DNA from: an uncultured Castellaniella sp.
GTDB lineage: Bacteria > Pseudomonadota > Gammaproteobacteria > Burkholderiales > Burkholderiaceae_B
Direction of reading: 5' to 3'
Length of the DNA: 64,000 bases
NCBI RefSeq assembly: GCF_937988725.1
Contig: NZ_CALKHS010000009.1
Span: 1 to 64,000, forward strand
Positions 26,701 through 34,092 of this stretch are shown in pieces. The position numbers and the translations under genes were made by a program. Every line of letters starts with the position of its first letter. Position 1 is the first letter of the stretch. The notes beneath the pieces were generated by a model. It saw only the letters and a program-made list of their open reading frames with translations. It was not told the DNA's origin and searched no databases.

Positions 26701-27617
26701 CGCAGGGCCTCGGCGCACTCGCGGATTTCCCGCTCGCCGGGCAGGAACACCAGCACGTCGCCCGGCCCGTGGCGGGCGCATTCATCCACCCCGTCGGCCA
26801 CGGCGTCGACCAGGTCGCGTTCTTCATCGCCCCGGCCGGCGGCCGGCGGCTCGCCGTCGGGATCGTCGGGGCGCACCGGCCGGTAGCGCAGCTCGACCGG
26901 ATACAGGCGTCCGGACACCTGGAGAACGGGCGCCGGCCGGTCGGCCTCGCCGAAGTGCCGGGCGAAGCGGTCCGCGTCGATGGTGGCCGACGTGATGATC
27001 AGTTTCAGATCCCGGCGGCGGGTCAGCAGGCGCTTCAGGAAGCCCAGCAGGAAATCGATGTTCAGGCTGCGTTCGTGGGCCTCGTCGATGATCAGGGTGT
27101 CGTAGCGGCGCAGCAGGGGGTCGCGCTGGGTTTCCGCCAGCAGGATGCCGTCGGTCATCAGCTTGATGGCGGTGGCCGGGCCGGTGCGTTCGCCAAAGCG
27201 GATCTGGTAGCCGACCCAGTCGCCCAGCTCGGTGCGCAGTTCCTCGGCCACGCGCTGCGCCACCGACGTCGCCGCCAGCCGGCGCGGCTGCGTATGGCCG
27301 ATCATGCCCCGCCGGCCCCGCCCCAGTTCCAGACAGATCTTGGGCAGCTGCGTGGTCTTGCCCGAGCCGGTTTCGCCGCAGACGATGACGACCTGATGCT
27401 CGCGGATCGCCTGGGCGATGTCCTGGCGGCGGGCGCTGACGGGCAGGTCCTCCGGATAGGCGATGGCGGGCAGGGGGCGGTCCCCCGCCCCGGAAGAAGG
27501 CGCGGACCGGACGGAACCGGAGGGCTGTGACGATTTTTCTGGCAAGACGATCATTTCCGCAAATGGGGCCCCGGACACGGCCAGAGAGAACGCGGCGGGA
27601 GCGACCCGCCGCCTCAT
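23724..27617 (-). CDS. hrpA: ATP-dependent RNA helicase HrpA
   Basis: DEAH-box helicase of 1297 residues. Walker A GETGSGKTTQ is at about 80-90, followed by IIDEAHERS, SAT in IITSATIDA, and the C-terminal helicase motif QRAGRCGR; the long C-terminal part (OB fold and DUF3418-type region) is as in proteobacterial HrpA, which acts in mRNA processing and rescue of stalled ribosomes. A second possible start at 27554 removes 21 poorly conserved residues; neither has a strong ribosome binding site. It is divergent from argA with a 69-base gap, and upstream of dnaE. Confidence 0.93.
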   Translation of the reverse strand: MRRRVAPAAFSLAVSGAPFAEMIVLPEKSSQPSGSVRSAPSSGAGDRPLPAIAYPEDLPVSARRQDIAQAIREHQVVIVCGETGSGKTTQLPKICLELGRGRRGMIGHTQPRRLAATSVAQRVAEELRTELGDWVGYQIRFGERTGPATAIKLMTDGILLAETQRDPLLRRYDTLIIDEAHERSLNIDFLLGFLKRLLTRRRDLKLIITSATIDADRFARHFGEADRPAPVLQVSGRLYPVELRYRPVRPDDPDGEPPAAGRGDEERDLVDAVADGVDECARHGPGDVLVFLPGEREIRECAEALRKRHPAGALVLPLYARLSRAEQEQIFHPRGNVRRIVLATNVAETSLTVPGIRYVVDSGLARIKRYSWRSKVEQLRIEPISQASANQRAGRCGRLGPGVCIRLYAEQDFKQRPAFTDPEILRSSLAAVILRMKALRLDDVEAFPFVEPPTGRAIADGYQLLQELGALDEQNRLTAVGRSLAKLPVDPRVARMIFAAHEQQCLTEVLVIASALSIQDPRDRPMQAREAADNAHAQFRDKQSEFLAWLKLWEWYGEQVAHKASQRKLVDQIRAKFLSPVRLREWHDTHVQLLTLAREQGWRLNQTPATREQIHMALLAGLLGNIGMKADDANLYQGARDIRFAIHPGSSLQKKAGRWVLAAELVETTRLYARCVAQIEPVWVERAGAHLLKKAWSDPRWEKKAGQVVANERGTVYGLPVYTGRRVHYGRVDPKAAREIFIRDALVPGDIDSKLPFIAHNRKLIASIERLEHQSRRPDILVDDALIYAFYDQQIPADVSQTATLEAWVGTLDAQAARRLNLNRDDLMQHDAAGVTTDVFPRRLQWAGVELAVDYHFEPGSPRDGMTLTVPLFALNQIDAARCEWLAPGMLKEKVHLLLKSLPQKLRRHCVPLPDYAAGFHDRWFERAADPGMGLLEAIIQDVWEQRQVRIQATDFKLETLPPHLFMNFKVVDEHGRMLSGGRSLDQLRAEHGRQAQASFQQVAARDRAAAQVLDHEGLTAWTFGALPELLEIQRGGQSLIGYPALRDRGESCDLDVFDDPQEARRVHADGLRRLFRLALREQVRYLEKNLPELTRMAMWYMDLGTQQELRDQLIDAAIGQACLMDPWPEDAESFARRCEEGRARLSLLAQELSRLAAAILQERAALQKKLPQAKPWPSAQQDIRLQLDALVGRDFIRRTPADQLKHLPRYLKAAQMRIDKLREDPARDARLMAEMAPLIAPWQRARAALKGAPDAQLDAFRWQLEELRVALFAQTLRTPFPVSVKRLQKAWSAMPR

Positions 27618-27640
27618 CCCCCAGCCGAGGACAATCCCTC

Positions 27641-27648
27641 ATTATAAT
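27641..27648. promoter_or_regulatory. Bidirectional -10 element between hrpA and argA
   Basis: ATTATAAT at 27641-27648 is its own reverse complement, so a perfect TATAAT is present on both strands (27643-27648 rightward, 27646-27641 leftward). It lies 39 bases before the argA ATG and about 24 bases before the longer hrpA start. No good -35 box is seen on either side. It may be a shared, mutually exclusive promoter. Confidence 0.5.
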
Positions 27649-27686
27649 TTCGGGGTTCAGCCCAACCGTTGTCTGCGACATTTGCC

Positions 27687-29042
27687 ATGAATGCACCCGA
27701 GATCGACACCTATTCCGCTCAGGACGCCCCCGAATTCGCCCCCGCGCAATTCGTGCGATGGTTTCGCGAAGTCGCTCCCTACGTGCACGACTTCCGGGGC
27801 AAGACCTTCGTGGTGGCGCTGGGCGGCGAACTGATCGAGGACGGCGGCCTAGAGGCCCTGGTGGCCGACCTGTCGCTGCTGTCCGCCCTGGGCATCAAGC
27901 TGGTGCTGGTCCACGGATCCCGCCCGCAGGTCAACGAACAGCTGCGGCTGAAGGGCTATTCCATGCAATTCGGCCGGGGCACGGAGCCCACCAGCCCCGA
28001 AGCCCTGGAATGCGCCAAGGAAGCCGCCGGCGAAATCCGCCTGGACATCGAGGCGGCCTTCAGCCAAGGGCTGCCCAACACGCCGATGTCGCATGCCAAG
28101 ATCCGCGTGATCTCGGGCAATTTCGTGACCGCCCGGCCGGTGGGCGTGATCGACGGCGTGGATTACAAGCGGACCGGCACCGTGCGCAAGCTGGACATCG
28201 ACGCGATGCACAGCGTCATCAGCCAGGGCGCCATCGTGCTGCTGTCCCCGCTGGGCTTTTCACCCACGGGCGAGGCCTTCAACCTGGCCATGGAAGACCT
28301 GGCCACCAACGCAGCCGTGGCCCTGCGGGCGGAAAAACTGATCTTCCTGACGCAGAACCGCACCGTGACCGAAACCGACGGCTCGGTCGACACCGAGCTG
28401 GCCCGCAAGGACGCCGACGACCTGCTGGCGCAGGACGTGCTGGACGAAGACACCAGCGCCTTCCTGCGCCACGCCTCGCTGGCGGTCAAGCGCGGGGTGG
28501 CCCGGGCGCACCTGGTGCCCTACACGCTGGACGGCAGCATCCTGCTGGAAATCTTCACCCACGACGGGGTCGGCACCATGGTGGTGGAAGACACGCTGGA
28601 AGACCTGCGCCCGGCGCTGGCCGACGACGTGGGCGCCATCGTGCAGCTGATCGAACCGCTGGAAGCCGACGGCACGCTGGTGCCGCGCGGCCGCGCCGTG
28701 ATTGAGCGCGACGTGGAGAAATTCACCGTGCTGGAACACGACGGCGTCATCTACGGCTGCGTTTCCGTCATTCCCTACGTGGACGAAGGCATGGCCGAAA
28801 TGGCCTGCCTGATCGTGCATCCCGAATGGCAGGGCACCGGAGACGGCGAAAAGCTGCTGCGCCACGCCGAAGCCTCCGCCCGCACGCTGGGCGCGCGGCG
28901 CCTGTTCGTCCTGACCACCCGAACCTCGCACTGGTTTCTGAAGCGCGGCTTCGTGCAGGGCGGCGTGTCCGACCTGCCCCACGAAAAGCGGGCGCACTAC
29001 AACCACTCGCGCAACAGCCTGGTGTTCATCAAGCGGCTCTGA
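27687..29042 (+). CDS. argA: N-acetylglutamate synthase
   Basis: First enzyme of arginine biosynthesis, acetylating glutamate with acetyl-CoA. The 451-residue protein has the expected two parts: an N-terminal amino acid kinase-like domain (KTFVVALGGELIEDGG, VLVHGSRPQVNEQL), which binds arginine for feedback inhibition, and a C-terminal GNAT domain (VIYGCVSVIPY, CLIVHPEWQGTGDGEKLL). The ATG at 27687 was chosen over an upstream TTG six codons earlier because it fits the family start. It stands 31 bases before rfbB, which is functionally unrelated. Confidence 0.95.
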   Translation: MNAPEIDTYSAQDAPEFAPAQFVRWFREVAPYVHDFRGKTFVVALGGELIEDGGLEALVADLSLLSALGIKLVLVHGSRPQVNEQLRLKGYSMQFGRGTEPTSPEALECAKEAAGEIRLDIEAAFSQGLPNTPMSHAKIRVISGNFVTARPVGVIDGVDYKRTGTVRKLDIDAMHSVISQGAIVLLSPLGFSPTGEAFNLAMEDLATNAAVALRAEKLIFLTQNRTVTETDGSVDTELARKDADDLLAQDVLDEDTSAFLRHASLAVKRGVARAHLVPYTLDGSILLEIFTHDGVGTMVVEDTLEDLRPALADDVGAIVQLIEPLEADGTLVPRGRAVIERDVEKFTVLEHDGVIYGCVSVIPYVDEGMAEMACLIVHPEWQGTGDGEKLLRHAEASARTLGARRLFVLTTRTSHWFLKRGFVQGGVSDLPHEKRAHYNHSRNSLVFIKRL

Positions 29043-29073
29043 CGCGCCGGCCAGGGCCACACAGGAACCCGGA

Positions 29074-30165
29074 ATGAAGATTCTCGTCACCGGCGGCGCC
29101 GGATTCATCGGCTCGGCCCTGATCCGCCACCTGATCTTGGCCACCTCCCACGCGGTCGTCAACGTCGACAAGCTGACCTACGCCGGCAACCTAGAATCGC
29201 TGGCCCCCGTCGCCGACGACCCCCGCTACGCTTTCGAGCATCTGGACATCTGCGACGCGGCCGGGCTGGACCGCGCGTTCGCCCGGCACCGGCCGGACGC
29301 CGTCATGCACCTGGCGGCCGAATCCCACGTGGACCGCTCCATCGACGGCCCGGCGGCCTTCGTGCAGACCAATGTCGTGGGCACCTACACGCTGCTGGAA
29401 GCCGCCCGCCGCCACTGGAACACCCTGGACGAACAGGGGCGCGGCAGGTTCCGCTTCCATCACATTTCCACGGACGAGGTCTACGGCGATCTGGCGGGCA
29501 CGGACGATCTGTTCACCGAAGCCACGGCCTACGCCCCCAGCTCCCCCTATTCCGCCAGCAAGGCGGGTTCGGACCACCTGGTGCGCGCCTGGCATCGCAC
29601 CTACGGCCTGCCGGCGCTGGTGACGAACTGCTCAAACAATTACGGCCCCTGCCACTTCCCCGAGAAACTGATTCCGCTGGTGATCCTCAACGCCCTGGAA
29701 GGCAAGCCCCTGCCCGTCTACGGCCAGGGCCTGCAGATCCGCGACTGGCTGTACGTCGAAGACCACGCTCGCGCCCTGCTGCGCGTGGTCGAGGCCGGCG
29801 CGCCGGGCGACACCTACAACATCGGCGGCCACAACGAACAGCGTAACATCGACGTGGTCCGGGCGATCTGCGAACTGCTGGAGGAACTGGCGCCGGACCA
29901 TCCCGCGGGCGTGGCGCGCTATCGCGACCTGATCGTCCACGTGGCGGACCGGCCCGGCCACGATCTGCGCTACGCCATCGACGCCGGGAAGATCGAGCGC
30001 GAACTGGGCTGGACGCCGCGGGAAACCTTTGCCAGCGGACTGCGCAAGACCGTCCAGTGGTACCTGGGCCACCGCGACTGGTGCCGCCGTGTGCAGGACG
30101 GCAGCTACCAGCGGCAGCGCCTGGGCCTGGGCGCCGCAGCGGCCGACCGGACCGCGTCCGCCTGA
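29074..30165 (+). CDS. rfbB: dTDP-glucose 4,6-dehydratase
   Basis: Second step of dTDP-L-rhamnose synthesis, making dTDP-4-keto-6-deoxyglucose. The 363-residue extended SDR has the NAD loop TGGAGFIGSAL, the active-site region STDEVYGDL and the YSASKAGSD catalytic Tyr-x3-Lys; NNYGPCHFPEKLIP and GQGLQIRDWLYVEDH are also family signatures. Its TGA overlaps the rfbD ATG by one base. RfbA and RfbC, needed for the complete pathway, are not in this window. The product may serve O-antigen or core synthesis. Confidence 0.95.
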   Translation: MKILVTGGAGFIGSALIRHLILATSHAVVNVDKLTYAGNLESLAPVADDPRYAFEHLDICDAAGLDRAFARHRPDAVMHLAAESHVDRSIDGPAAFVQTNVVGTYTLLEAARRHWNTLDEQGRGRFRFHHISTDEVYGDLAGTDDLFTEATAYAPSSPYSASKAGSDHLVRAWHRTYGLPALVTNCSNNYGPCHFPEKLIPLVILNALEGKPLPVYGQGLQIRDWLYVEDHARALLRVVEAGAPGDTYNIGGHNEQRNIDVVRAICELLEELAPDHPAGVARYRDLIVHVADRPGHDLRYAIDAGKIERELGWTPRETFASGLRKTVQWYLGHRDWCRRVQDGSYQRQRLGLGAAAADRTASA

Positions 30166-31139
30166 TGTCCGACGCCACGCCCCGAAGCGGCCCGCGCATC
30201 CTGGTGACGGGCGCGGACGGCCAACTGGGCCGGTCCCTGCAGGCCCTGGCCGCGCACGATTCCGGCCCGGCCGTCTATGCCTTCGTCAATCGCGCCCAAC
30301 TGGACATCACCGATCCATCCGCCCCGGACCGCTGGCTGGACGCGCACCCCGCCGACCTGCTGATCAACGCCGCCGCCTACACGGCGGTGGACCGCGCCGC
30401 CGTCGAGAAGGACGCGGCCCTGGCCGTCAATGCCAGGGCGCCCGGCCTGCTGGCCCGTTGCTGCGCCGCGCGCGGCATCCGCCTGCTGCACGTCTCCACC
30501 GACTACGTCTTCGACGGCGCGCTGGACCGCGCCTACCGCGAAACCGACGAGCCGCGCCCGCTGAACGCCTATGGGCGCAGCAAGTGGCTGGGCGAACAGG
30601 CCATTCTGGACGCAGCCGCCGATGCGGTGATCCTTCGCACCAGCTGGGTCTTCAGCGCCTGGGGCGGCAATTTCGCGCGCACCATGCTGCGCCTGGGCGC
30701 GCGGCATGAACACCTGCGGGTGATCGACGACCAGATCGGCGGACCGACCTGGGCGGGACACCTGGCCACGGCCCTGCACCGGCTGGCGCTGCGATCCCAG
30801 GGCGGCGGGGCAACGGCGCATCAGCCCCATAGCGACGAGACGATCACGCCTTCGCCCATTCCGGGCGGCGTCTACCATTTCGCGGGCGCCCCTTGGGTCA
30901 GCTGGCATGGCTTCGCGCAGGAGATCTTCATCCGGGCCCTGGCGCTCGGGCTGATCCCGCGCCTGCCCGCGGTCGAGGCCATCCCGGCGCGGGACTGGCC
31001 CGCCCCCGAGCCCCGGCCCGCGAATAGCCGCCTGGACTGCGGGCGGCTGGAAGCGCTGCTCGGACCGCTGGACCGCGATTGGCGCATCGGCCTGGACGAG
31101 GCGCTGCGGACTTGGAAAGCCGCGCAACCGCTACAATGA
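30165..31139 (+). CDS. rfbD: dTDP-4-dehydrorhamnose reductase
   Basis: Last step of dTDP-L-rhamnose synthesis, reducing dTDP-4-keto-rhamnose with NAD(P)H. The 324-residue protein shows VTGADGQLGRSLQAL at the N-terminus, STDYVFDGAL in the middle and the catalytic YGRSKWLGE. Start and rfbB stop overlap (TGATG). A longer in-frame opening begins 36 codons earlier inside rfbB and was rejected. About ten residues around position 215 (SQGGGATAHQPHSDETITPSP) look like a variable loop insertion. Confidence 0.93.
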   Translation: MSDATPRSGPRILVTGADGQLGRSLQALAAHDSGPAVYAFVNRAQLDITDPSAPDRWLDAHPADLLINAAAYTAVDRAAVEKDAALAVNARAPGLLARCCAARGIRLLHVSTDYVFDGALDRAYRETDEPRPLNAYGRSKWLGEQAILDAAADAVILRTSWVFSAWGGNFARTMLRLGARHEHLRVIDDQIGGPTWAGHLATALHRLALRSQGGGATAHQPHSDETITPSPIPGGVYHFAGAPWVSWHGFAQEIFIRALALGLIPRLPAVEAIPARDWPAPEPRPANSRLDCGRLEALLGPLDRDWRIGLDEALRTWKAAQPLQ

Positions 31140-31173
31140 ACGATTGTCCATCCGAACAGCGAGATTCCCGACC

Positions 31174-31446
31174 ATGGCCCGCATGATCCACTGCCACAAA
31201 CTGAACCGCGAAGCCCCCGGCCTGGACTATCCGCCCTACCCCGGCGACCTGGGGGTGCGCATCTGGCGCGAGATCTCCAAGGACGCCTGGGCCAAATGGC
31301 TGGACATCCAGACCCGCCTGGTCAACGAGAACCACCTGAGCCTGGCCGATCCCGAGGCGCGCAAATTCCTGGCCGAACGCATGAAGGCTTTCCTGTTTGA
31401 AGATCAGGATGTCGAGGCGCAGGGGTACACGCCGCCCTCGGCTTGA
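31174..31446 (+). CDS. yggX: YggX family Fe(II) trafficking / oxidative damage protection protein
   Basis: 90 residues, the exact size of the family. MARMIHCHKLNREAPGLDYPPYPGDLG is the conserved N-terminus, with the functional cysteine at residue 7, and the C-terminal helices follow. It protects Fe-S clusters from superoxide and takes part in iron trafficking in the cytoplasm. The ATG at 31174 was chosen over a TTG ten codons upstream. A strong terminator follows 23 bases after the stop. Confidence 0.95.
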   Translation: MARMIHCHKLNREAPGLDYPPYPGDLGVRIWREISKDAWAKWLDIQTRLVNENHLSLADPEARKFLAERMKAFLFEDQDVEAQGYTPPSA

Positions 31447-31468
31447 ACCGGCAGGTCCGGATACAAAG

Positions 31469-31493
31469 AAACCCCGCCATGGCGGGGTTTTTT
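31469..31493 (+). terminator. Rho-independent terminator after yggX, usable in both directions
   Basis: A perfect hairpin with arms AAACCCCGC and GCGGGGTTT around a CATG loop is followed by six T. Read leftward it is followed by a TTTCTTT tract, so it probably also ends the phoU transcript coming from the right. Confidence 0.9.
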
Positions 31494-31507
31494 GCGCATG
31501 CCGGCCG

Positions 31508-32227
31508 TCATTCCCGGGGTTCGGGCGGCTCGCCGCGCGCCAGGCGTTCGGTGTTGGTCACGCCGGTGTGGCGCACGTCGTCGCCGCGCACCATGTAGAT
31601 GACGCGCTCGGCCATGTTTTTCGCGTGGTCGCCGATGCGCTCCAGCGCGCGGGCGATGAAGATCAGGTCGATGGACCGGGAAATGGTGCGCGGGTCTTCG
31701 ATCATATAGGTGATGATGTGGCGCAGGGAGGCCTTCCATTCCTTGTCCACGTCCTTGTCGTTGCGCACCACTTGCGCGGCCGCGACCGGATCCTCGCGGG
31801 CGAAGGCGTCGAGCGCGGCCCGGATCATGGCCGCCACGGCGTCGGCCATGTGGCGCAGTTCGATCACGGGCTCGTAGGACGAATCGCTCTCGTGCAGGCG
31901 GCGGGCGACCTTGGCGATCTTTTCGGCTTCGTCGCCGCAGCGTTCCATGTCGGTCAGCATTTTCGACACCGACAGCAGCAGCCGCAGGTCGACGGCCGTG
32001 GGCTGGTTGCGGGCGATCAGCAGGCTGATGCGCTCGTCGATGTCGATCTCGAACTGATTGACCTGGCGCTCGTGTTCCCGCACGCGGTCCACCAGCTGCA
32101 ATTCGCCTTCGGCCAGCGCCTGGATGCCGTCGAGCACCATGGATTCGACCAGGCCGCCCATCTGCAGGAACATGGAGCGCGTGGCTTCGAGTTCGCCGTG
32201 AAATTGTTTGTTGGTATGTTCCAGCAT
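31508..32227 (-). CDS. phoU: Phosphate signalling complex protein PhoU
   Basis: 239 residues, two repeats of a three-helix bundle with acidic metal-binding clusters (MERCGDEAEKIAK in the first repeat, ALERIGDHAKNMAE in the second). PhoU links the Pst transporter to the PhoR kinase and damps the Pho response when phosphate is plentiful. Unlike E. coli it is not in a pst operon here but stands alone behind rpiA, with its own Pho box and -10 element, and a terminator behind it. AGGTCCCCCG before the ATG offers a weak ribosome binding site. Confidence 0.95.
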   Translation of the reverse strand: MLEHTNKQFHGELEATRSMFLQMGGLVESMVLDGIQALAEGELQLVDRVREHERQVNQFEIDIDERISLLIARNQPTAVDLRLLLSVSKMLTDMERCGDEAEKIAKVARRLHESDSSYEPVIELRHMADAVAAMIRAALDAFAREDPVAAAQVVRNDKDVDKEWKASLRHIITYMIEDPRTISRSIDLIFIARALERIGDHAKNMAERVIYMVRGDDVRHTGVTNTERLARGEPPEPRE

Positions 32228-32309
32228 CGGGGGACCTCTTTGCCTGCCGTCCAGGCGATTTCAACGAGGGCACAGCGTACCATCACGCCTGCCGCTTGGA
32301 AAGAAACCC

Positions 32310-32343
32310 AGCATAGCAGGCGGATATGACAGACGTGTGACGG
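32310..32343 (-). promoter_or_regulatory. PhoB-dependent promoter (Pho box) of phoU
   Basis: On the minus strand CCGTCAC-ACGT-CTGTCAT (32343-32326) has the two 7-base direct repeats with 4-base spacing of a Pho box, matching the CTGTCAT/CTGTCAC consensus 6/7 and 7/7. Ten bases further is TATGCT (32315-32310) as the -10 box. This is the spacing I recall for E. coli phoA. The box begins immediately after the rpiA stop codon. Transcription would start near 32303, about 75 bases before phoU. Confidence 0.75.
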
Positions 32344-33027
32344 TCAGTCGTCCTGCAGTTCCAGCCGGGACACCCCATCCTGACCCGCCACCAGGGCCAC
32401 CTGCGCCCCCGAAATGGCGAACAGGCCGCAGCAGACGACGCCGGGGATGTTGTTCAGCATGGCCTCGAAGGCGGCGGGATCGCCATAGCGCAGGCCCGAC
32501 ACGTCCAGGATCTGGTTGCCGTTGTCGGTCGTGAAGCCTTCCCGCAGGACCGGCTGGCCGCCCAGTTGGCGGACTTCGCGGGCGACGGCCTCGCGGGCCA
32601 GGGGGATGACCTCGATGGGCAGCGGGAAGGCGCCCAATCGATCCACCAGCTTGGATTGATCGACGATGCAGACGAAGCGGTCGGCCACCGACGAGACGAT
32701 CTTTTCCCGCGTCAGCGCCCCGCCTCCGCCCTTGATCATGTTCAGTTGCCCGTCGATCTCGTCGGCGCCGTCCACGTACAGCGCGGTGGAGACGACCTCG
32801 TTCAGGTCCAGCACCTGGATGCCGGCCGCCTGCAGACGGCGGCTGCTGCGCTCGGAACTGGACACGGCCGCCCGGAACGCCCCGCGGTGGCCTGCCAGCA
32901 GATCGATGAAACGGTCCACCGTGGACCCGGTCCCCACCCCCAGAATGCTGTCGGGCTGCAATTGCGGCAGCACGTAATCGAGCGCGGCCTGGGCGACCTG
33001 TTGCTTGAGTTCATCCTGGGAAAACAT
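32344..33027 (-). CDS. rpiA: Ribose-5-phosphate isomerase A
   Basis: Interconverts ribose 5-phosphate and ribulose 5-phosphate in the pentose phosphate pathway. 227 residues with the family motifs GVGTGSTVDRFIDLL, DGADEID and KGGGGALTREK, the last carrying the catalytic region. No unusual features. It is divergent from the carbonic anhydrase gene (165-base gap) and upstream of phoU. On the leftward strand TAAAAT occurs about 40 bases before the ATG, but I see no matching -35 box. Confidence 0.96.
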   Translation of the reverse strand: MFSQDELKQQVAQAALDYVLPQLQPDSILGVGTGSTVDRFIDLLAGHRGAFRAAVSSSERSSRRLQAAGIQVLDLNEVVSTALYVDGADEIDGQLNMIKGGGGALTREKIVSSVADRFVCIVDQSKLVDRLGAFPLPIEVIPLAREAVAREVRQLGGQPVLREGFTTDNGNQILDVSGLRYGDPAAFEAMLNNIPGVVCCGLFAISGAQVALVAGQDGVSRLELQDD

Positions 33028-33192
33028 GGAGAGGCATCCGTTCAGTGTCAGAAAGACCTGTATTTTACGAGCTGATGCGAAAAGACCGGTGGATCCAGGT
33101 AAGATTGACCGGCTTCAGCCACGCGCGTCGAGGCATCCCGAAGCCGGCATCAGAAAGCAGTCTTCCATCCAACCCAACCAGGGGTAGATTCC

Positions 33193-33933
33193 ATGTGCGA
33201 TTCACCTGACTGTCACCATGCCCAGATGGCATCCCGCCGCCTCTTCCTGCGTGCATCCGCCGGATTGGCCCTGACGGCATCGGCGGGGCTGAGCGGGATA
33301 TTCAGCTCCGCCGCGCGCGCGGCGGGCCAACCCAAGCCCGAAAACATTCTATTTCCAGACGCGGCCATCCAGCGCCTGATCGACGGCAATCAACGCTATG
33401 TGTCCGGCGTCGCCCGGCGCCACGATTTCACCCAGGAACGCCAGGCCCTGGCGGGCGGCCAGAATCCGTACGCGGCCATCCTGGGCTGCGCCGACTCGCG
33501 CGTCATCCCCGAATACGCCTTCGACAGCGCCCGGGGCGACCTGTTCGTCAATCGGGTTGCGGGTAACGTCGTCGATGACGATATGCTGGGCAGCCTGGAA
33601 TACGCGGTGGCCGTGCTGCGGGTGCCGGTCATCCTGGTCCTAGGACACGAAAAATGCGGCGCCGTGAGCGCCGCGCTCAAAGCGGTGAATGACCACGAGC
33701 AATTTCCAGGCCATATTCAAACCCTGGTGAATGCGCTGACTCCGGCGATCCAGCGGCTTGACCCGCACGACCCGGACCTGCTGAACGCCGCCATCGAACA
33801 GAACGTGCGCCAAGGCATGGCGGATCTGACCGCACAATCCGACATCATTGCAAAAGCCCAACAACAAGGAAAACTGAAGATCGCAGGCGGGGTGTATCGC
33901 CTGGAGACAGGCAAGGTGGATTTTCTAAGCTGA
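33193..33933 (+). CDS. Exported beta-class carbonic anhydrase (Tat signal)
   Basis: Zinc enzyme hydrating CO2, 246 residues. The N-terminus carries a twin-arginine motif SRRLFLR (Arg15-Arg16), then a hydrophobic stretch and an Ala-rich cleavage region near residue 43 (ARA-AG), so the folded enzyme should be exported to the periplasm. Zinc ligands are Cys99 and Asp101 in GCADSR, His152 and Cys155 in GHEKCGA; Arg103 pairs with Asp101. AGGGG stands eight bases before the ATG. Most beta-carbonic anhydrases are cytoplasmic, so the Tat signal is notable. Preceding the Tat motif is a short Cys/His-containing segment (CDSPDCHH). Confidence 0.9.
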   Translation: MCDSPDCHHAQMASRRLFLRASAGLALTASAGLSGIFSSAARAAGQPKPENILFPDAAIQRLIDGNQRYVSGVARRHDFTQERQALAGGQNPYAAILGCADSRVIPEYAFDSARGDLFVNRVAGNVVDDDMLGSLEYAVAVLRVPVILVLGHEKCGAVSAALKAVNDHEQFPGHIQTLVNALTPAIQRLDPHDPDLLNAAIEQNVRQGMADLTAQSDIIAKAQQQGKLKIAGGVYRLETGKVDFLS

Positions 33934-33987
33934 AGGGCGCGGTCCCTGGCGCGCCTGCCTGCGATCGACCATCCGCCGCTTCGATCA

Positions 33988-34002
33988 GCGGATCCGATCC
34001 GC
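33988..34002. promoter_or_regulatory. Perfect inverted repeat upstream of pit
   Basis: GCGGATC-C-GATCCGC forms 7-base arms around a single base, with another ATCCGC at 33971-33976. The spacing is too tight for an RNA hairpin loop, so a dimeric protein site is the more natural reading. It lies about 90 bases before the pit start. Regulator unknown. Confidence 0.35.
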
Positions 34003-34092
34003 ATTCAGGCGACGCGCCACCGAAGCGGGTGCTTTCACACCTGCCTTCGATAAATTTGCAATAATGCCGCGTCTCCCGAACGCTCCCCCATC

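Noticed and set aside
20529..27530. A 2333-codon open frame on the plus strand, antisense to dnaE and hrpA
   Set aside because: It is low in hydrophobic order, rich in Gly, Gln, His and Val as expected for antisense of GC-rich genes, and lies fully over two clearly conserved genes.
29074..31139. rfbB-rfbD as a horizontally acquired O-antigen island
   Set aside because: Base composition and codon use look like those of the neighbours, and no mobile element or direct repeat is seen.
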